Assembly: GCF_014641655.1 (NCBI RefSeq)
Contig: NZ_BMID01000001.1
Coordinates: 2,136,427 to 2,200,426 of the forward strand
From: Pseudoblastomonas marina
Lineage (GTDB): Bacteria; Pseudomonadota; Alphaproteobacteria; Sphingomonadales; Sphingomonadaceae
Reading direction: 5' to 3'
Length of the DNA: 64,000 bases
Part shown: positions 20,204 through 28,968 of the stretch, one piece after another
Layout: every line of letters begins with the position of its first letter
Position numbering within the stretch: position 1 is the stretch's first letter
The notes under the pieces: generated by a model
The model's database searches: none
Seen by the model: only the letters and a program-made list of their open reading frames with translations
Told to the model about the DNA's origin: nothing
Program-made: the position numbers and the translations under genes

Positions 20204-20731
20204 CTAAGTGGGATCGGACCCCGGCGCCGTTTCGAAACCCGGCGCCGGGGTTTCTTCTGCCTGCTCGCGGCGCGGAAGCCGTTGCCCGCTGGCGCGCAGG
20301 ATCGCGCGCTTGATCCGCGGATAGGCCCCGCAGCGACAGATGTTCGGGATCGCCGCGGCGATGTCGTCCTCGCTCGGGCGCGCGGTCCGGTCGAGCAGGC
20401 CGACGATCGCCATCACCATGCCCGGGGTGCAGAAGCCGCACTGGATCGCGCCTTCGTCCACCAGCGCCTGCTGCACCGGGTGCAGTCCGCCGCGCGACAG
20501 GCCCTCGATCGTCTGGACGAAGCGCCCCTCGGCCTCGCCCAGCGTGACCAGGCACGAGCGCAAGGCGGTGCCATCGACCAGCACCATGCAGGCGCCGCAA
20601 TCGCCGTTGCCGCAGCCATACTTGGCGCCGGTCAGGTTGACGGCATCGCGCAACGCCCACAGCAGCGGGGTCTGCGGATCCATCTCGATCGCCAGCGGGC
20701 GGTCGTTGATCGTGAGCGGAATGGCCACCAT
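20204..20731 (-). CDS. (2Fe-2S)-binding subunit of a xanthine dehydrogenase-type oxidase (IorA-like)
   Basis: A 175-residue protein with two 2Fe-2S sites as in small subunits of molybdenum hydroxylases such as isoquinoline 1-oxidoreductase alpha. The first cluster is held by CGNGDCGAC and a later Cys (R-S-C-L-V-T); the second by CGFCTPGMVM and CRCGAYPRI. It passes electrons from a molybdopterin subunit to an acceptor. No molybdopterin subunit is present in the window, so its partner is elsewhere. The ATG at 20729-20731 gives the usual short N-terminus. It lies 20 bases after the aldolase gene on the same strand. Confidence 0.88.
   Translation of the reverse strand: MVAIPLTINDRPLAIEMDPQTPLLWALRDAVNLTGAKYGCGNGDCGACMVLVDGTALRSCLVTLGEAEGRFVQTIEGLSRGGLHPVQQALVDEGAIQCGFCTPGMVMAIVGLLDRTARPSEDDIAAAIPNICRCGAYPRIKRAILRASGQRLPRREQAEETPAPGFETAPGSDPT
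20219..20256 (+). terminator. Rho-independent terminator of the siderophore receptor gene
   Basis: A perfect 11-base stem (20219-20229 with 20240-20250, GC-rich) followed by TTTCTT at 20251-20256. It lies 27 bases past the receptor stop and inside the 3' coding end of the convergent 2Fe-2S gene, where it encodes the T-P-A-P-G-F-E-T tail. Confidence 0.75.
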
Positions 20732-20751
20732 GGCTGCCGAGGCGCGGCGCC

Positions 20752-21510
20752 CTATTCCTTGTAGCTCGGGTCGATCCGATCCATCTTGCGCATCCACGCG
20801 CCGAAATCGAACAGCCCCGCGCCGCTATCGCCCTGCATCACCTTGAGGTCGCGCTGGTGGACGTCGAGCACTTCCTGGCTGACATGGAGCGGCTGCCCCA
20901 TCGACAGGGTCGCGACCTGGATCTCGCAGGCGCGCTGCAAGGCCCACATGGTCTGGAACATCTGCGGGATCGTCTTGCCGATCACCACGGGGCCGTGGTT
21001 GCGCAGCATCAGGATCCGCTTGTCGCCGAGGTTCTCGAGCAGGCGATCGCCCTCCTCGGGGCGGATCGTGACGCCTTCGAAATCGTGATAGCCGATCTGG
21101 CCGATGAAGCCGCAGGCGTAGAAATTGGTCGGCTGGAGGCCTTCTTCCATGCTGCACACCGCCATCGTCGCGGTGGTGTGGACGTGGCAGATCGCGTGTG
21201 CATCCTCGATATGGCGATGGAAATGCGCGTGCTGGGTGAATCCCGCACGATTGACCGGATAATTGCCCGACAGCGTGTTGCCGTCGACGTCGATCTTGAC
21301 GAGGTTCGACGCGGTCACCTCGTCGTAGAGCAGGCCGAACGGGTTGATCAGGAACGCCCCGTCCTCGCCCGGGACCTTCACCGAAATGTGGTTGTAGATC
21401 GATTCCGACCAGCCGAGATGCTCGAAGATGCGATAGCAGGCGGCAAGCTGGACCCGCGCCTCCCATTCCTCGGGGCTGCAATTGTCCTGCGGACTCGCTG
21501 CGGTGGCCAT
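20752..21510 (-). CDS. Class II aldolase/adducin family protein
   Basis: A 252-residue zinc-dependent aldolase-fold protein of the fuculose-phosphate aldolase/adducin head group. Seen: S-I-Y-N-H-I-S-V-K-V-P at the N-terminal third, metal ligands in ICHVHTTATMAV (His-x-His), the loop L-M-L-R-N-H-G-P-V-V-I-G-K-T with a third histidine. Many homologues are annotated only as class II aldolases without known substrate. The ATG at 21508-21510 has AGGAGA nearby. It probably forms an operon with the 2Fe-2S gene. Confidence 0.9.
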   Translation of the reverse strand: MATAASPQDNCSPEEWEARVQLAACYRIFEHLGWSESIYNHISVKVPGEDGAFLINPFGLLYDEVTASNLVKIDVDGNTLSGNYPVNRAGFTQHAHFHRHIEDAHAICHVHTTATMAVCSMEEGLQPTNFYACGFIGQIGYHDFEGVTIRPEEGDRLLENLGDKRILMLRNHGPVVIGKTIPQMFQTMWALQRACEIQVATLSMGQPLHVSQEVLDVHQRDLKVMQGDSGAGLFDFGAWMRKMDRIDPSYKE

Positions 21511-21603
21511 GATCAGTTCTCCTCTGCGCAAAGGCATAAGGGCTTGCGGTGACGCGCTCAAGCACGCTTGCGGCCCGGGCGTGCGCTGCCTAGGGCAAGT
21601 GGC

Positions 21604-22494
21604 ATGACAGACGACAAGAAGAACAAGTCCGATATCGCGGACGACAGCAAGTTCTACCACGCCTCGCAGGAGGCCGAATTCGCAGACAAGGCGCCGCACG
21701 GCACGCCGCAGACGCGCCACCCGGCCTATCGCCTCGCCTTCCGCGACACCGATTTCCTGCTGCGCGAGGAATTGCGCCCGGTGCGCTTCCAGCTCGAGCT
21801 GCTGAAGCCGGAAATGCTGCTCGACGAAGCCGGCGTGGGCTCCACGCTGGTGATGTACGGCTCGGCCCGCATCCCCCCGCCCGAGGCGGCGCAGGAAGCG
21901 CTCGACGGCGCCAAGGACCTGCCCGAGGACGAGCGCCGCGTGGTCGAGAACCTCGTCAAGAAGAGCAAGTATTACGCCGAGGCCTACCAGCTCGCGAAGA
22001 TGGTCAGCGAAAAGGCGATCATCGAGGACGGCAAGCGCCAGTTCGTGATCACCAGCGGCGGCGGGCCCTCGATCATGGAGGCGGCGAACAAGGGCGCGAG
22101 CGATGCCGGCGCGGAAAGCATCGGGCTCAACATCATCCTGCCGCACGAACAGGCGCCCAACCCCTATGTGACGCCGTATCTCTCATTGAACTTCCACTAT
22201 TTCGCGCTGCGCAAGATGCACTTTCTGCTGCGCGCCAAGGCGGTGGCGGTGTTCCCCGGCGGCTTCGGCACGTTCGACGAATTCTTCGAACTGCTCACGC
22301 TGGTGCAGACCGGCAAGATGAAGCCGATGCCGATCATCCTGTTCGGCAAGGAGTTCTGGAACCGCGTGGTCGACCTCGACGCGCTGGCCGACGAGGGCAC
22401 GATCTCGAAGAAGGACCTCGACCTGATCACCTGGTGCGAGACGGCGGACGAGGCCTGGACCGCGATTGCGGAGTTTTACGGGATCGAAGGGTAG
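21604..22494 (+). CDS. LOG family protein (TIGR00730-like nucleotide phosphoribohydrolase)
   Basis: A 296-residue Rossmann-fold protein related to cytokinin riboside 5'-monophosphate phosphoribohydrolases, which release the base from a nucleoside monophosphate. The diagnostic motif PGGFGTFDEFFE is intact, and V-I-T-S-G-G-G-P-S-I-M-E-A-A-N-K-G-A is the phosphate-binding region. A long charged N-terminal extension (about 80 residues) precedes the core, as in the larger TIGR00730 group. The ATG at 21604 is chosen because the frame upstream is antisense to the promoter region of the aldolase gene. Confidence 0.88.
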   Translation: MTDDKKNKSDIADDSKFYHASQEAEFADKAPHGTPQTRHPAYRLAFRDTDFLLREELRPVRFQLELLKPEMLLDEAGVGSTLVMYGSARIPPPEAAQEALDGAKDLPEDERRVVENLVKKSKYYAEAYQLAKMVSEKAIIEDGKRQFVITSGGGPSIMEAANKGASDAGAESIGLNIILPHEQAPNPYVTPYLSLNFHYFALRKMHFLLRAKAVAVFPGGFGTFDEFFELLTLVQTGKMKPMPIILFGKEFWNRVVDLDALADEGTISKKDLDLITWCETADEAWTAIAEFYGIEG

Positions 22495-22691
22495 AAGGCG
22501 GGTCGGCTTGCCCCCAGATTAGAACTAGGACCTGATACGACGTCTGTCGAACAGTCTCCCAAAGAGCAGACGGTTGACCGATCTGTAGCCAGATTTTGTG
22601 TAAGATCATGGTATGGGGCGCCTTCAAGATATCCTTTCCAATTCCAAAGGATCAGATAATATCCGTCTCTCGAATCATGAGGGAATTCGGG

Positions 22692-23555
22692 ATGTTGCGT
22701 TATTCCGGCCTGTTGCTCATTGCACTGGCGCTTTTCTCAGGCTCCCCCGTCAAGGCGCAGCAGGTCTTGCCGATCAATTCCGTGGGGCAATGCTCGACAA
22801 GTGGCTTAATCGGAAATTTGAATGTCGAGGCGGTGCGGGGCGCCAACGGCTCCACCCGGTTTACGATCCGGTCTTTCGACACAGGGCAGAAAAGCCACGC
22901 ATACGCCAAACACGAAAATCTGAGCTTTGCGGCCGCTAGAGGGTCGACGCCACCGATTTCCGGGAAGGTCAGGATGATGCCTTTCGGCGGTGGCAATCTA
23001 CTCGTTGATGTCGAAGCGAACCTTACCGATAGCCAGCTCGGCACGCTCCTCGTCTCGGCCGGGCGGTATACCGCACGGTGGACCGAAACGCGGGTCGAGG
23101 GCAGCAGCGTCAACAATAGTCGCAGCGTAACTTATCAGCGCACTGCACAAATCGATCTTTCGCCGGTTTTCGCTACCCTGAAAGCGTTGCGCGCGTGTCA
23201 GGCGAAAGCGCCGCCTGCCACGCAGGCGAAGTCAGGCACGGTCGCGAAACGTCCGGAAGAAAATAGAAAGGCGCAGTTGCGCAGTTCGATATACAACCTG
23301 TTTCTTTACGAGGGGGGGCGACTTCTTCGGGCAGGAATTACGCAGGTCCCACCCATGACCATTGCTGTGGACGTGAATGTCGACGGACGCCCGAAGGAAT
23401 GCCGCGTCGTGAAATCCGGGGGCAGTGCGACGGTGGATGAAGGGGTCTGCAGAATCTTCTCTCGCGCCAGCTATTCGCCCGCCACTGATCGGGCCGCCAA
23501 GCCGATCGCGTCCACGTTGACAATCGAGGTTCCGAGTATTCGCCTTGCGGAATAG
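22692..23555 (+). CDS. Secreted protein with a TonB C-terminal-like domain
   Basis: A 287-residue exported protein. The start at 22692 gives a clean signal peptide (L-L-L-I-A-L-A-L-F-S-G-S-P-V-K-A-Q-Q); an upstream extension of the frame adds nothing recognisable. The middle part is a beta-rich region of unknown type. The last 75 residues (I-A-V-D-V-N-V-D-G-R-P-K-E-C-R-V-V-K-S-G-G onwards) look like the C-terminal domain of TonB, with two Cys that could pair. There is no N-terminal membrane anchor or proline linker, so it is not a complete TonB. GC content is visibly lower than in the neighbours. Confidence 0.6.
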   Translation: MLRYSGLLLIALALFSGSPVKAQQVLPINSVGQCSTSGLIGNLNVEAVRGANGSTRFTIRSFDTGQKSHAYAKHENLSFAAARGSTPPISGKVRMMPFGGGNLLVDVEANLTDSQLGTLLVSAGRYTARWTETRVEGSSVNNSRSVTYQRTAQIDLSPVFATLKALRACQAKAPPATQAKSGTVAKRPEENRKAQLRSSIYNLFLYEGGRLLRAGITQVPPMTIAVDVNVDGRPKECRVVKSGGSATVDEGVCRIFSRASYSPATDRAAKPIASTLTIEVPSIRLAE

Positions 23556-23678
23556 CGCATCGCGCCAGTCAACTCGAAGCAATACGCGTCACTGAGCGAA
23601 AGTCCGCTTTCCACCCAATAGCGGCCATTTACTCGAAACGACTTTCCTACACGTTCGCGCCCGACATAGCTTCGGCTT

Positions 23679-24143
23679 ATGCCTCGATCGCCCGCCCATC
23701 GCGCCCGGCGCAAGCCGCCGTTCTTTCGGCCCGTGCCGCTGCGTCAGCGGCGCGACGGGTGGAGCGAAGTGCGGCAATGCGCCTTCCTGGCCGAGCTCTA
23801 CCTCACCGGATCGGTGACCGCCGCCGCGCGTCGCGTCGGGATGTCGCGGATGAGTGCCTATCGCTTGCGACGGCGCGCGGGGGCGGAGAGCTTTGCCTGC
23901 GCATGGGATCATATCTTCGCACTGCCCGGCATGGGGAAGATGGCGCGGCCCAAGACCGATTGGCGGAAGGTTACGAATCCAACGCTGATGGAGCGGGTCG
24001 AAACGGGCCTTGTCCAGCCCGTGCTCTATGCCGGAAAGCTCACCGCGATCCGCCGCAGGCCCGACAATTCCGCGCTTTTACGGGTCTTGCGACGGCACGA
24101 TGCGCTGTGCGAGGCGGTCGCGCGCGGGAGCGCAAACCGGTGA
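23679..24143 (+). CDS. Helix-turn-helix DNA-binding protein (154 aa)
   Basis: Small basic protein with one clear helix-turn-helix in its first half: F-L-A-E-L-Y-L-T-G-S-V-T-A-A-A-R-R-V-G-M followed by S-R-M-S-A-Y-R-L-R-R-R (about residues 36-66). The C-terminal half is basic with no known domain. Similar short proteins are familiar from sphingomonad genomes, but no target is known. A run of ten C residues lies about 15 bases past the stop, in the gap to the convergent thiD. Confidence 0.6.
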   Translation: MPRSPAHRARRKPPFFRPVPLRQRRDGWSEVRQCAFLAELYLTGSVTAAARRVGMSRMSAYRLRRRAGAESFACAWDHIFALPGMGKMARPKTDWRKVTNPTLMERVETGLVQPVLYAGKLTAIRRRPDNSALLRVLRRHDALCEAVARGSANR

Positions 24144-24193
24144 GCGGGGAGTTTTGCACCCCCCCCCGGTCGGTGGTCCACCGGCACTCCCTT

Positions 24194-24985
24194 TCAGCGC
24201 ACGCCCTGGTGACCGAGCGGGCCATTGCCCTTGCCGAAACCCGGCGCGGCGAGGATCGCCTTGCGGGTGAACTGGCGGCCGAGGCGCACCGCGTGTTCGA
24301 GCGACTGGCCGTGGCCGAGCAGCGTCGCGATCGCACTCGACAGCGTGCAGCCCGTCCCGTGCGTGTGGCGCGTGTCGATCCGCTCGTCGTCGAAGCTCGC
24401 GGCCTTGTCGGCGGTCACAAGGATGTCCTGCAGCCGCTCGCCCTCGCCGTGCCCGCCCTTGGCGAGCACCGCGCAGCCATGCCGGTCGCGCAGCACCTGC
24501 GCCGCCTCGGCCACCGCGACCGAATTGCCGGGCGACATGCCGGTCAGCGCGGCCAGCTCGGGCAGGTTGGGCGTCGTGACCGTGGCGAGCTCCATCAGCC
24601 GGGCAAAGGCTGCGATCGTGCCCTCGTCGGCCAGCGCCGCGCCGCTGGTCGCGACCATCACCGGATCGAACACGATCGGCACGGCGAGCTTGTCCATCTC
24701 CTCGGCCACGGCGCTGGCGATCGCCGCCCCGCCGAGCATGCCGATCTTGACCGCATCGACCCCGATATCCTCGATACAGGCCGCGATCTGCGCGCGCACG
24801 AAGTCGGGCGAGGACGGCGCGACGTCGCGCACCCCTTGCGTGTTCTGCGCGGTCAGCGCGGTCACCGCGGTCATCGCATAGCCGCCGAGCATGGTGACGG
24901 TCTTGATATCGGCCTGGATGCCGGCGCCGCCCGAAGAGTCCGAGCCGGCGACGATCAGGATGCGGGGAGGAGGTTTGCTGGCCAT
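24194..24985 (-). CDS. thiD: Hydroxymethylpyrimidine/phosphomethylpyrimidine kinase ThiD
   Basis: Ribokinase-like enzyme of 263 residues that phosphorylates HMP and HMP-phosphate for thiamine synthesis. The N-terminal AGSDSSGGAGIQADIKT and the C-terminal anion hole H-G-T-G-C-T-L-S-S-A-I-A are both diagnostic. F-D-P-V-M-V-A-T-S-G lies between. No thi partners or TPP riboswitch-like leader are seen: only a palindromic repeat separates it from the upstream DUF1272 gene. Confidence 0.95.
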   Translation of the reverse strand: MASKPPPRILIVAGSDSSGGAGIQADIKTVTMLGGYAMTAVTALTAQNTQGVRDVAPSSPDFVRAQIAACIEDIGVDAVKIGMLGGAAIASAVAEEMDKLAVPIVFDPVMVATSGAALADEGTIAAFARLMELATVTTPNLPELAALTGMSPGNSVAVAEAAQVLRDRHGCAVLAKGGHGEGERLQDILVTADKAASFDDERIDTRHTHGTGCTLSSAIATLLGHGQSLEHAVRLGRQFTRKAILAAPGFGKGNGPLGHQGVR

Positions 24986-24992
24986 CCTAGAT

Positions 24993-25070
24993 TGTCATCC
25001 CCGCGCAGGCGGGGACCCTGGGTGGCCTTGCGCCACGCCGCCCTCGATTCCCGCCTGCGCGGGAAAGACG
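24993..25070. repeat. REP-like palindromic intergenic repeat
   Basis: A perfect 14-base inverted repeat (25000-25013, CCCGCGCAGGCGGG, and 25050-25063, CCCGCCTGCGCGGG) encloses a 36-base loop. Each arm is also flanked by TCATC/GACGA-type bases, as in the short intergenic palindromes scattered through sphingomonad genomes. It fills most of the gap between DUF1272 and thiD. Confidence 0.65.
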
Positions 25071-25084
25071 AGATCGGTGCGAAG

Positions 25085-25309
25085 TCATGTCTTGTGACGC
25101 CGCTCGGTGCTGGCCGGGTACTTCGCCAGCAAGTCCGGCGCGCGGGTGGGGCGGTCGAGCAGTTCGCCGCCGCAATTGGGGCATTGCTCGTCGAGCGCCT
25201 CGGCGCATTGCGCGCAGAAGGTGCATTCGAAGCTGCAGATGAACGCCCCTCCCAGATGCGCCGGCAGGTCGGCCCCGCAGCGCTCGCAATCCGGTCTCAG
25301 CTCCAGCAT
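25085..25309 (-). CDS. DUF1272 zinc-ribbon protein
   Basis: A 74-residue cysteine-rich protein. Seven cysteines in C-E-R-C, C-S-F-E-C-T-F-C-A-Q-C and C-P-N-C pairs suggest a structural zinc ribbon, the DUF1272 pattern (M-L-E-L-R-P-x-C-E-x-C start). Function unknown. Its ATG abuts the glmM stop with no gap, so it is translated with glmM. Confidence 0.88.
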   Translation of the reverse strand: MLELRPDCERCGADLPAHLGGAFICSFECTFCAQCAEALDEQCPNCGGELLDRPTRAPDLLAKYPASTERRHKT

Positions 25310-26653
25310 TCAGCCCGCCGCCTTCTCGACCGCGCCGCAGATCGTATCGACCACGTCCTCGACCGTGTCGGCATCGTCGCCTTCGGCCATCACGCGGATC
25401 ACCGGCTCGGTGCCCGAGGGACGGATCACGACCCGGCCCTTGTCGCCGAAGCGGCCTTCGCCCTCGGCGATCGCGCGCTTCACGCTGTCGGCTTCGAGCG
25501 GCGCGCTGCCCGAGGGGTACCGGACGTTCTTGAGCACCTGCGGCACGGGATCGAACAGGTGCAGCAGCTCGCTCGCCGGCTTGCCCGACTTCACCAGCGC
25601 CGCGAGCACCTGCAGCGCCGCGACCGTGCCGTCGCCGGTGGTGGCATGATCGAGCAGGATCATGTGGCCCGACTGCTCGCCGCCGACATTGTAGCCCTTG
25701 GCCTTCATCGTCTCGAGCACGTGGCGATCGCCGACCTTGGTCCGCACGAGGTCGAGCCCCTTGCCTTGGAGGAAGCGTTCGAGCCCGAGATTGGACATCA
25801 CCGTCGCCACCACGCCGCCGCCGCGCAGGCGCCCGTCGGCGGCCCACTGGCTGCCGATCAGCGCCATGATCTGGTCGCCATCGACCTTCTCGCCCTTCTC
25901 GTCGACCACGATCAGCCGGTCGGCATCGCCGTCGAGCGCGATCCCGATATCGGCGTTCGCCGCCACCGTGGCGGACTGGATCGCCTCGAGATGGGTCGAG
26001 CCGACATTGTGGTTGATGTTCTTGCCGTTGGGATTGGTGCCCAGCGTCACGACCTGCGCGCCGAGTTCCCAGAACGCCGAGGGCGCGACCTGGTACGCCG
26101 CCCCGTTCGCGCAATCGACAGCGATCTTGAGCCCGTCGAGCCGGATATCGTTCGACAGCGATTGCTTGACCGCGTGGATGTAGCGCCCCCGCGCATCGTC
26201 GATCCGCCGCGCACGACCGACATCGGGCGCATCGGCCAGCTGGCAACCGCTGGCGAGCAGGGCCTCGATCGCCGCCTCGTCCTCGTCCGAGAGCTTGAAC
26301 CCGTCGGGGCCGAACAGCTTGATACCGTTGTCTTCGTAGGGGTTGTGGCTGGCCGAAATCATCACGCCCAGGTCGGCGCGCATCTCGCGCGTCAGCATCG
26401 CGATCGCCGGGGTCGGCAGCGGCCCCGTCATCACCACGTCCATCCCGACGCTGGTGAAGCCGGCGACCATCGCGCTTTCCATCATGTAGCCCGACAGCCG
26501 CGTGTCCTTGCCGATCACGACCCGGTGCCGGTGATCGCCGCGCAGGAAGTGGCACCCCGCCGCCTGCCCCACGCGCATCGCCATGTCGGCGGTCATCTTG
26601 TCCGCATTGATCCGGCCGCGAATCCCGTCGGTGCCGAAATATTGTCGTGCCAT
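25310..26653 (-). CDS. glmM: Phosphoglucosamine mutase GlmM
   Basis: Converts glucosamine 6-phosphate to glucosamine 1-phosphate on the route to UDP-GlcNAc for peptidoglycan and lipid A. A 447-residue four-domain phosphohexomutase. The phosphoserine loop is [15 protein letters not shown], the Mg loop is [10 protein letters not shown], the sugar loop is G-E-Q-S-G-H-M-I-L, and the phosphate loop is [11 protein letters not shown]. The N-terminus F-G-T-D-G-I-R-G is typical. It is the first gene of a unit with DUF1272. Confidence 0.97.
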   Translation of the reverse strand: MARQYFGTDGIRGRINADKMTADMAMRVGQAAGCHFLRGDHRHRVVIGKDTRLSGYMMESAMVAGFTSVGMDVVMTGPLPTPAIAMLTREMRADLGVMISASHNPYEDNGIKLFGPDGFKLSDEDEAAIEALLASGCQLADAPDVGRARRIDDARGRYIHAVKQSLSNDIRLDGLKIAVDCANGAAYQVAPSAFWELGAQVVTLGTNPNGKNINHNVGSTHLEAIQSATVAANADIGIALDGDADRLIVVDEKGEKVDGDQIMALIGSQWAADGRLRGGGVVATVMSNLGLERFLQGKGLDLVRTKVGDRHVLETMKAKGYNVGGEQSGHMILLDHATTGDGTVAALQVLAALVKSGKPASELLHLFDPVPQVLKNVRYPSGSAPLEADSVKRAIAEGEGRFGDKGRVVIRPSGTEPVIRVMAEGDDADTVEDVVDTICGAVEKAAG

Positions 26654-26847
26654 CGTGCCTGCTTGCCTGTCGTTCGTTCGATCTGCGCCGCTACATGCTC
26701 GGTTTCGCGGGCAAAGTCACGGGGTGCGAAAAATCGCGCTTGCAACCGTGAGCCACTTCATGCGTTGGTAGCGTGAAGGCGGGCGCGAATGCGCGCGCCC
26801 GACCCGGAATCCCGCGACCCACACAAGACTAAAGAGACGGAGATCTC

Positions 26848-27459
26848 ATGGCTTTCGACCTTATCCCCCTGCCCTTTGCCGACGACGCGCTCGACCCCGC
26901 GATTTCGGCGGAGACCTTTTCCTATCACCACGGCAAGCACCACAAGGCCTATGTCGACAAGACCAACGCCGCGATCGAAGGCACGGCCCATGACGGCAAG
27001 AGCCTGATCGAGGTCATCTCGGCCGCGCGCGGCAGCGACCAGGGCCTGTTCAACAACTCGGCCCAGACCTGGAACCACGGCTTCTACTGGCACTCGCTCA
27101 CCCCTTCGACCGACGGCCCGAGCGGCGACCTGAAGGCGAAGATCGACGACGCCTTCGGTTCGCTCGAGGAGCTCAAGAAGACGCTCAAGGAAAAGGGCGC
27201 CGGCCACTTCGCCAGCGGCTGGGTCTGGCTGGTCGACAATGGCGGCAAGCTCGAAGTCGTCGACAGCCACGATGCTGACACGATCGCCGATGGCGACAAG
27301 AACCCGCTGCTCGTGATCGACCTGTGGGAACACGCCTATTACCTCGACCACCAGAACGCGCGCCCGAGCTATCTCGACGCGGTGGTCGACAACCACCTCA
27401 ACTGGGATTTCGCTGCCGACAACCTCGCGCGCGGCAGCACCTGGGCCTACCCCGGCTGA
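26848..27459 (+). CDS. sodB: Superoxide dismutase (Fe type)
   Basis: Cytoplasmic enzyme of 203 residues that dismutates superoxide. Metal ligands are visible: a histidine in Y-H-H-G-K-H-H, another in Q-T-W-N-H-G-F-Y-W, and Asp/His in VIDLWEHAYYLD. Length and the A-Q-T-W-N-H context favour iron over manganese but do not prove it. The ATG follows GACGGAGATCTC. A strong hairpin (27478-27513) lies past the stop. Confidence 0.95.
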   Translation: MAFDLIPLPFADDALDPAISAETFSYHHGKHHKAYVDKTNAAIEGTAHDGKSLIEVISAARGSDQGLFNNSAQTWNHGFYWHSLTPSTDGPSGDLKAKIDDAFGSLEELKKTLKEKGAGHFASGWVWLVDNGGKLEVVDSHDADTIADGDKNPLLVIDLWEHAYYLDHQNARPSYLDAVVDNHLNWDFAADNLARGSTWAYPG

Positions 27460-27477
27460 TCCGGCGCAACGCTTGAT

Positions 27478-27513
27478 GAACGGCGCGTCGCCCATCCGGG
27501 CGGCGCGCCGTTC
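27478..27513. terminator. Bidirectional hairpin between sodB and the AI-2E permease gene
   Basis: Ten-base arms at 27478-27487 and 27504-27513 pair perfectly and an inner CGCCC/GGGCG pair extends the stem. It sits exactly between two convergent genes, ending at the permease stop codon. There is no long T run, so it may be an imperfect intrinsic terminator. Confidence 0.6.
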
Positions 27514-28707
27514 CTATGCGGGGGGCCTGTCCGGCCGCGGTTCGGGCGCGGGCTCGGCCGGGGCGTTGGGGAACAACGTCTCGCCGAATGCGAAGCCCAG
27601 CAGGTTGGGCTTTCCGATATGCTGGAACAGCGCCTTCAGCGTGATCACGATCGGCACCGACAGCAGCGCCCCGACCACGCCCCAGATCCACGCGAAATAG
27701 CTGATCGCGATCAGGATGATCACCGGATTGATCGTGAAGCGCACGCCGAGCACCGATGGCGTGACCGCATTGGCCTCGACCGTGTGCAGCCCGACATAGG
27801 CAAAGGCTGGGATCAGCGCGATCAGGATGTTGCCGTCGGTCGAAAGGCCGTAGAGCGTCAGGAAGACGGTCATCGCCAGCGGGCCGAGATAGGGCAGGAA
27901 ATTGAGCAGCGCTGCCAACCCGCCCCACATCAGCGGCGCGGTCATCCCCAGCGCCCAGGCCCCCAGCGCGACGATCACGCCGACCGCAAAATTGATCGTC
28001 GCGACGGTGGCGAAGTATTGCGCCACCCGGTCCTGCACCTCGCGCAGCACGCGCGCGGCCTTGAGGCTCGCGCCGTAATCGCTGCGACCGAGCAGCAATT
28101 GACGCCGCCAGCGCCCGCGCGCCTCGATCATGAAGAACGCCATCAGGAAAGTGACCAGCGTTTCGACCACCACCGATGGCGTGGCAAGCGCAAGTTGCTG
28201 GATCAGCGAGGGGCTCGCCACGACCACCTGCCGATCGTCCGAACTGCCGAGCACGCGTTCGAGCTGGGCGGCCGCGTCGGCCATCCAGGCGAAGGTGCCG
28301 CGCAGCTGCATGATCCGTTCCCCTACCCGGGCAAGGAAGGCCGGAAGCGTGTCGATCAGGTCGAGCGCCGGCTGGAGGATCGTCAGCAATGCCGCCACCA
28401 GCAGCGCAAGAAAGATCATCACCGCGAGCAGCGAGGACAGGATGTTCGGCACCCCCCAACCGCTCAGCCGGTCGGCCAGCGGCGAAAGAATGATCGTGAG
28501 GATGATCGCGGTGGTAACCGGGAGAAAGACCACCGAGCCGATCGACAGCACGAACGGAAGTGCGAGGAACAGCCCGATGCCGAGCATCAGGACCAGCGCC
28601 GAGATCAGCCGCAATTCCTGTTCGGCGAGCAGGCGCCGCGTCGGCGGCGTGCCGGTCGCAGGCGCGGCCTTGTCTTCCGCAATCGGGTCCGCCGGTTCGT
28701 CGGCCAT
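27514..28707 (-). CDS. AI-2E family transporter (PerM-like permease)
   Basis: Integral membrane protein of 397 residues with about eight helices and a long periplasmic or cytosolic loop between helices 3 and 4, the AI-2E/PerM family layout. Family segments include the L-N-F-L-P-Y-L-G-P-L region, G-L-H-T-V-E-A-N, and I-N-P-V-I-I-L-I-A-I near the end. Characterised members export AI-2 or act as Na+/H+ antiporters, so the substrate remains open. The C-terminus is rich in Pro, Glu and Arg. Confidence 0.88.
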   Translation of the reverse strand: MADEPADPIAEDKAAPATGTPPTRRLLAEQELRLISALVLMLGIGLFLALPFVLSIGSVVFLPVTTAIILTIILSPLADRLSGWGVPNILSSLLAVMIFLALLVAALLTILQPALDLIDTLPAFLARVGERIMQLRGTFAWMADAAAQLERVLGSSDDRQVVVASPSLIQQLALATPSVVVETLVTFLMAFFMIEARGRWRRQLLLGRSDYGASLKAARVLREVQDRVAQYFATVATINFAVGVIVALGAWALGMTAPLMWGGLAALLNFLPYLGPLAMTVFLTLYGLSTDGNILIALIPAFAYVGLHTVEANAVTPSVLGVRFTINPVIILIAISYFAWIWGVVGALLSVPIVITLKALFQHIGKPNLLGFAFGETLFPNAPAEPAPEPRPDRPPA

Positions 28708-28785
28708 TATGCGCCAGGGCTCCTCGGTTCGCGCGGGGATCGCGCGCGCCCATCAATGCGCGGCGCGGACAGGCGTTACAAGCGC

Positions 28786-28920
28786 TTAATTGGGCTTGCG
28801 CCGCCGCGTCCGCCTGCTCTTGGCCGTATCGAGAACGGCGCCGGCCTGTTCGAGCAATTGCGGGATAGTCGTCTCGGCCGGCTGGGGCGCGCGGGGGCTC
28901 GTTTCATCCTCTTTCGTCAT
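28786..28920 (-). CDS. Small basic-tailed protein downstream of ecfG (44 aa)
   Basis: Short open frame from ATG at 28918-28920 to TAA. The product begins MTKEDETSPRAPQPAETTIP, has a short helix (Q-L-L-E-Q-A-G-A-V-L-D-T-A-K), and ends in a very basic tail S-R-R-T-R-R-R-K-P-N. It lies 48 bases downstream of ecfG on the same strand and could be read from the same transcript. Acidic start and basic end suggest a nucleic-acid- or protein-binding microprotein, but this is guesswork. Codon use fits the genome. It might be a chance frame. Confidence 0.4.
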   Translation of the reverse strand: MTKEDETSPRAPQPAETTIPQLLEQAGAVLDTAKSRRTRRRKPN

Positions 28921-28968
28921 CATGCCTCTCACCGATGCTGGTGAGCAGAAAATGACCGACACCGAAAC

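Noticed and set aside
24157-24168. Run of ten C residues between the HTH gene and thiD
   Set aside because: It lies outside both genes, so phase variation by slippage has no obvious target.
24985-25084. Possible TPP riboswitch before thiD
   Set aside because: The gap is filled by a REP-like palindrome, and no thi-box (CTGAGA-type) motif is present.
23759-26776. Open frame of 1005 codons on the plus strand across thiD and glmM
   Set aside because: Antisense shadow of clearly identified thiD, DUF1272 and glmM genes.
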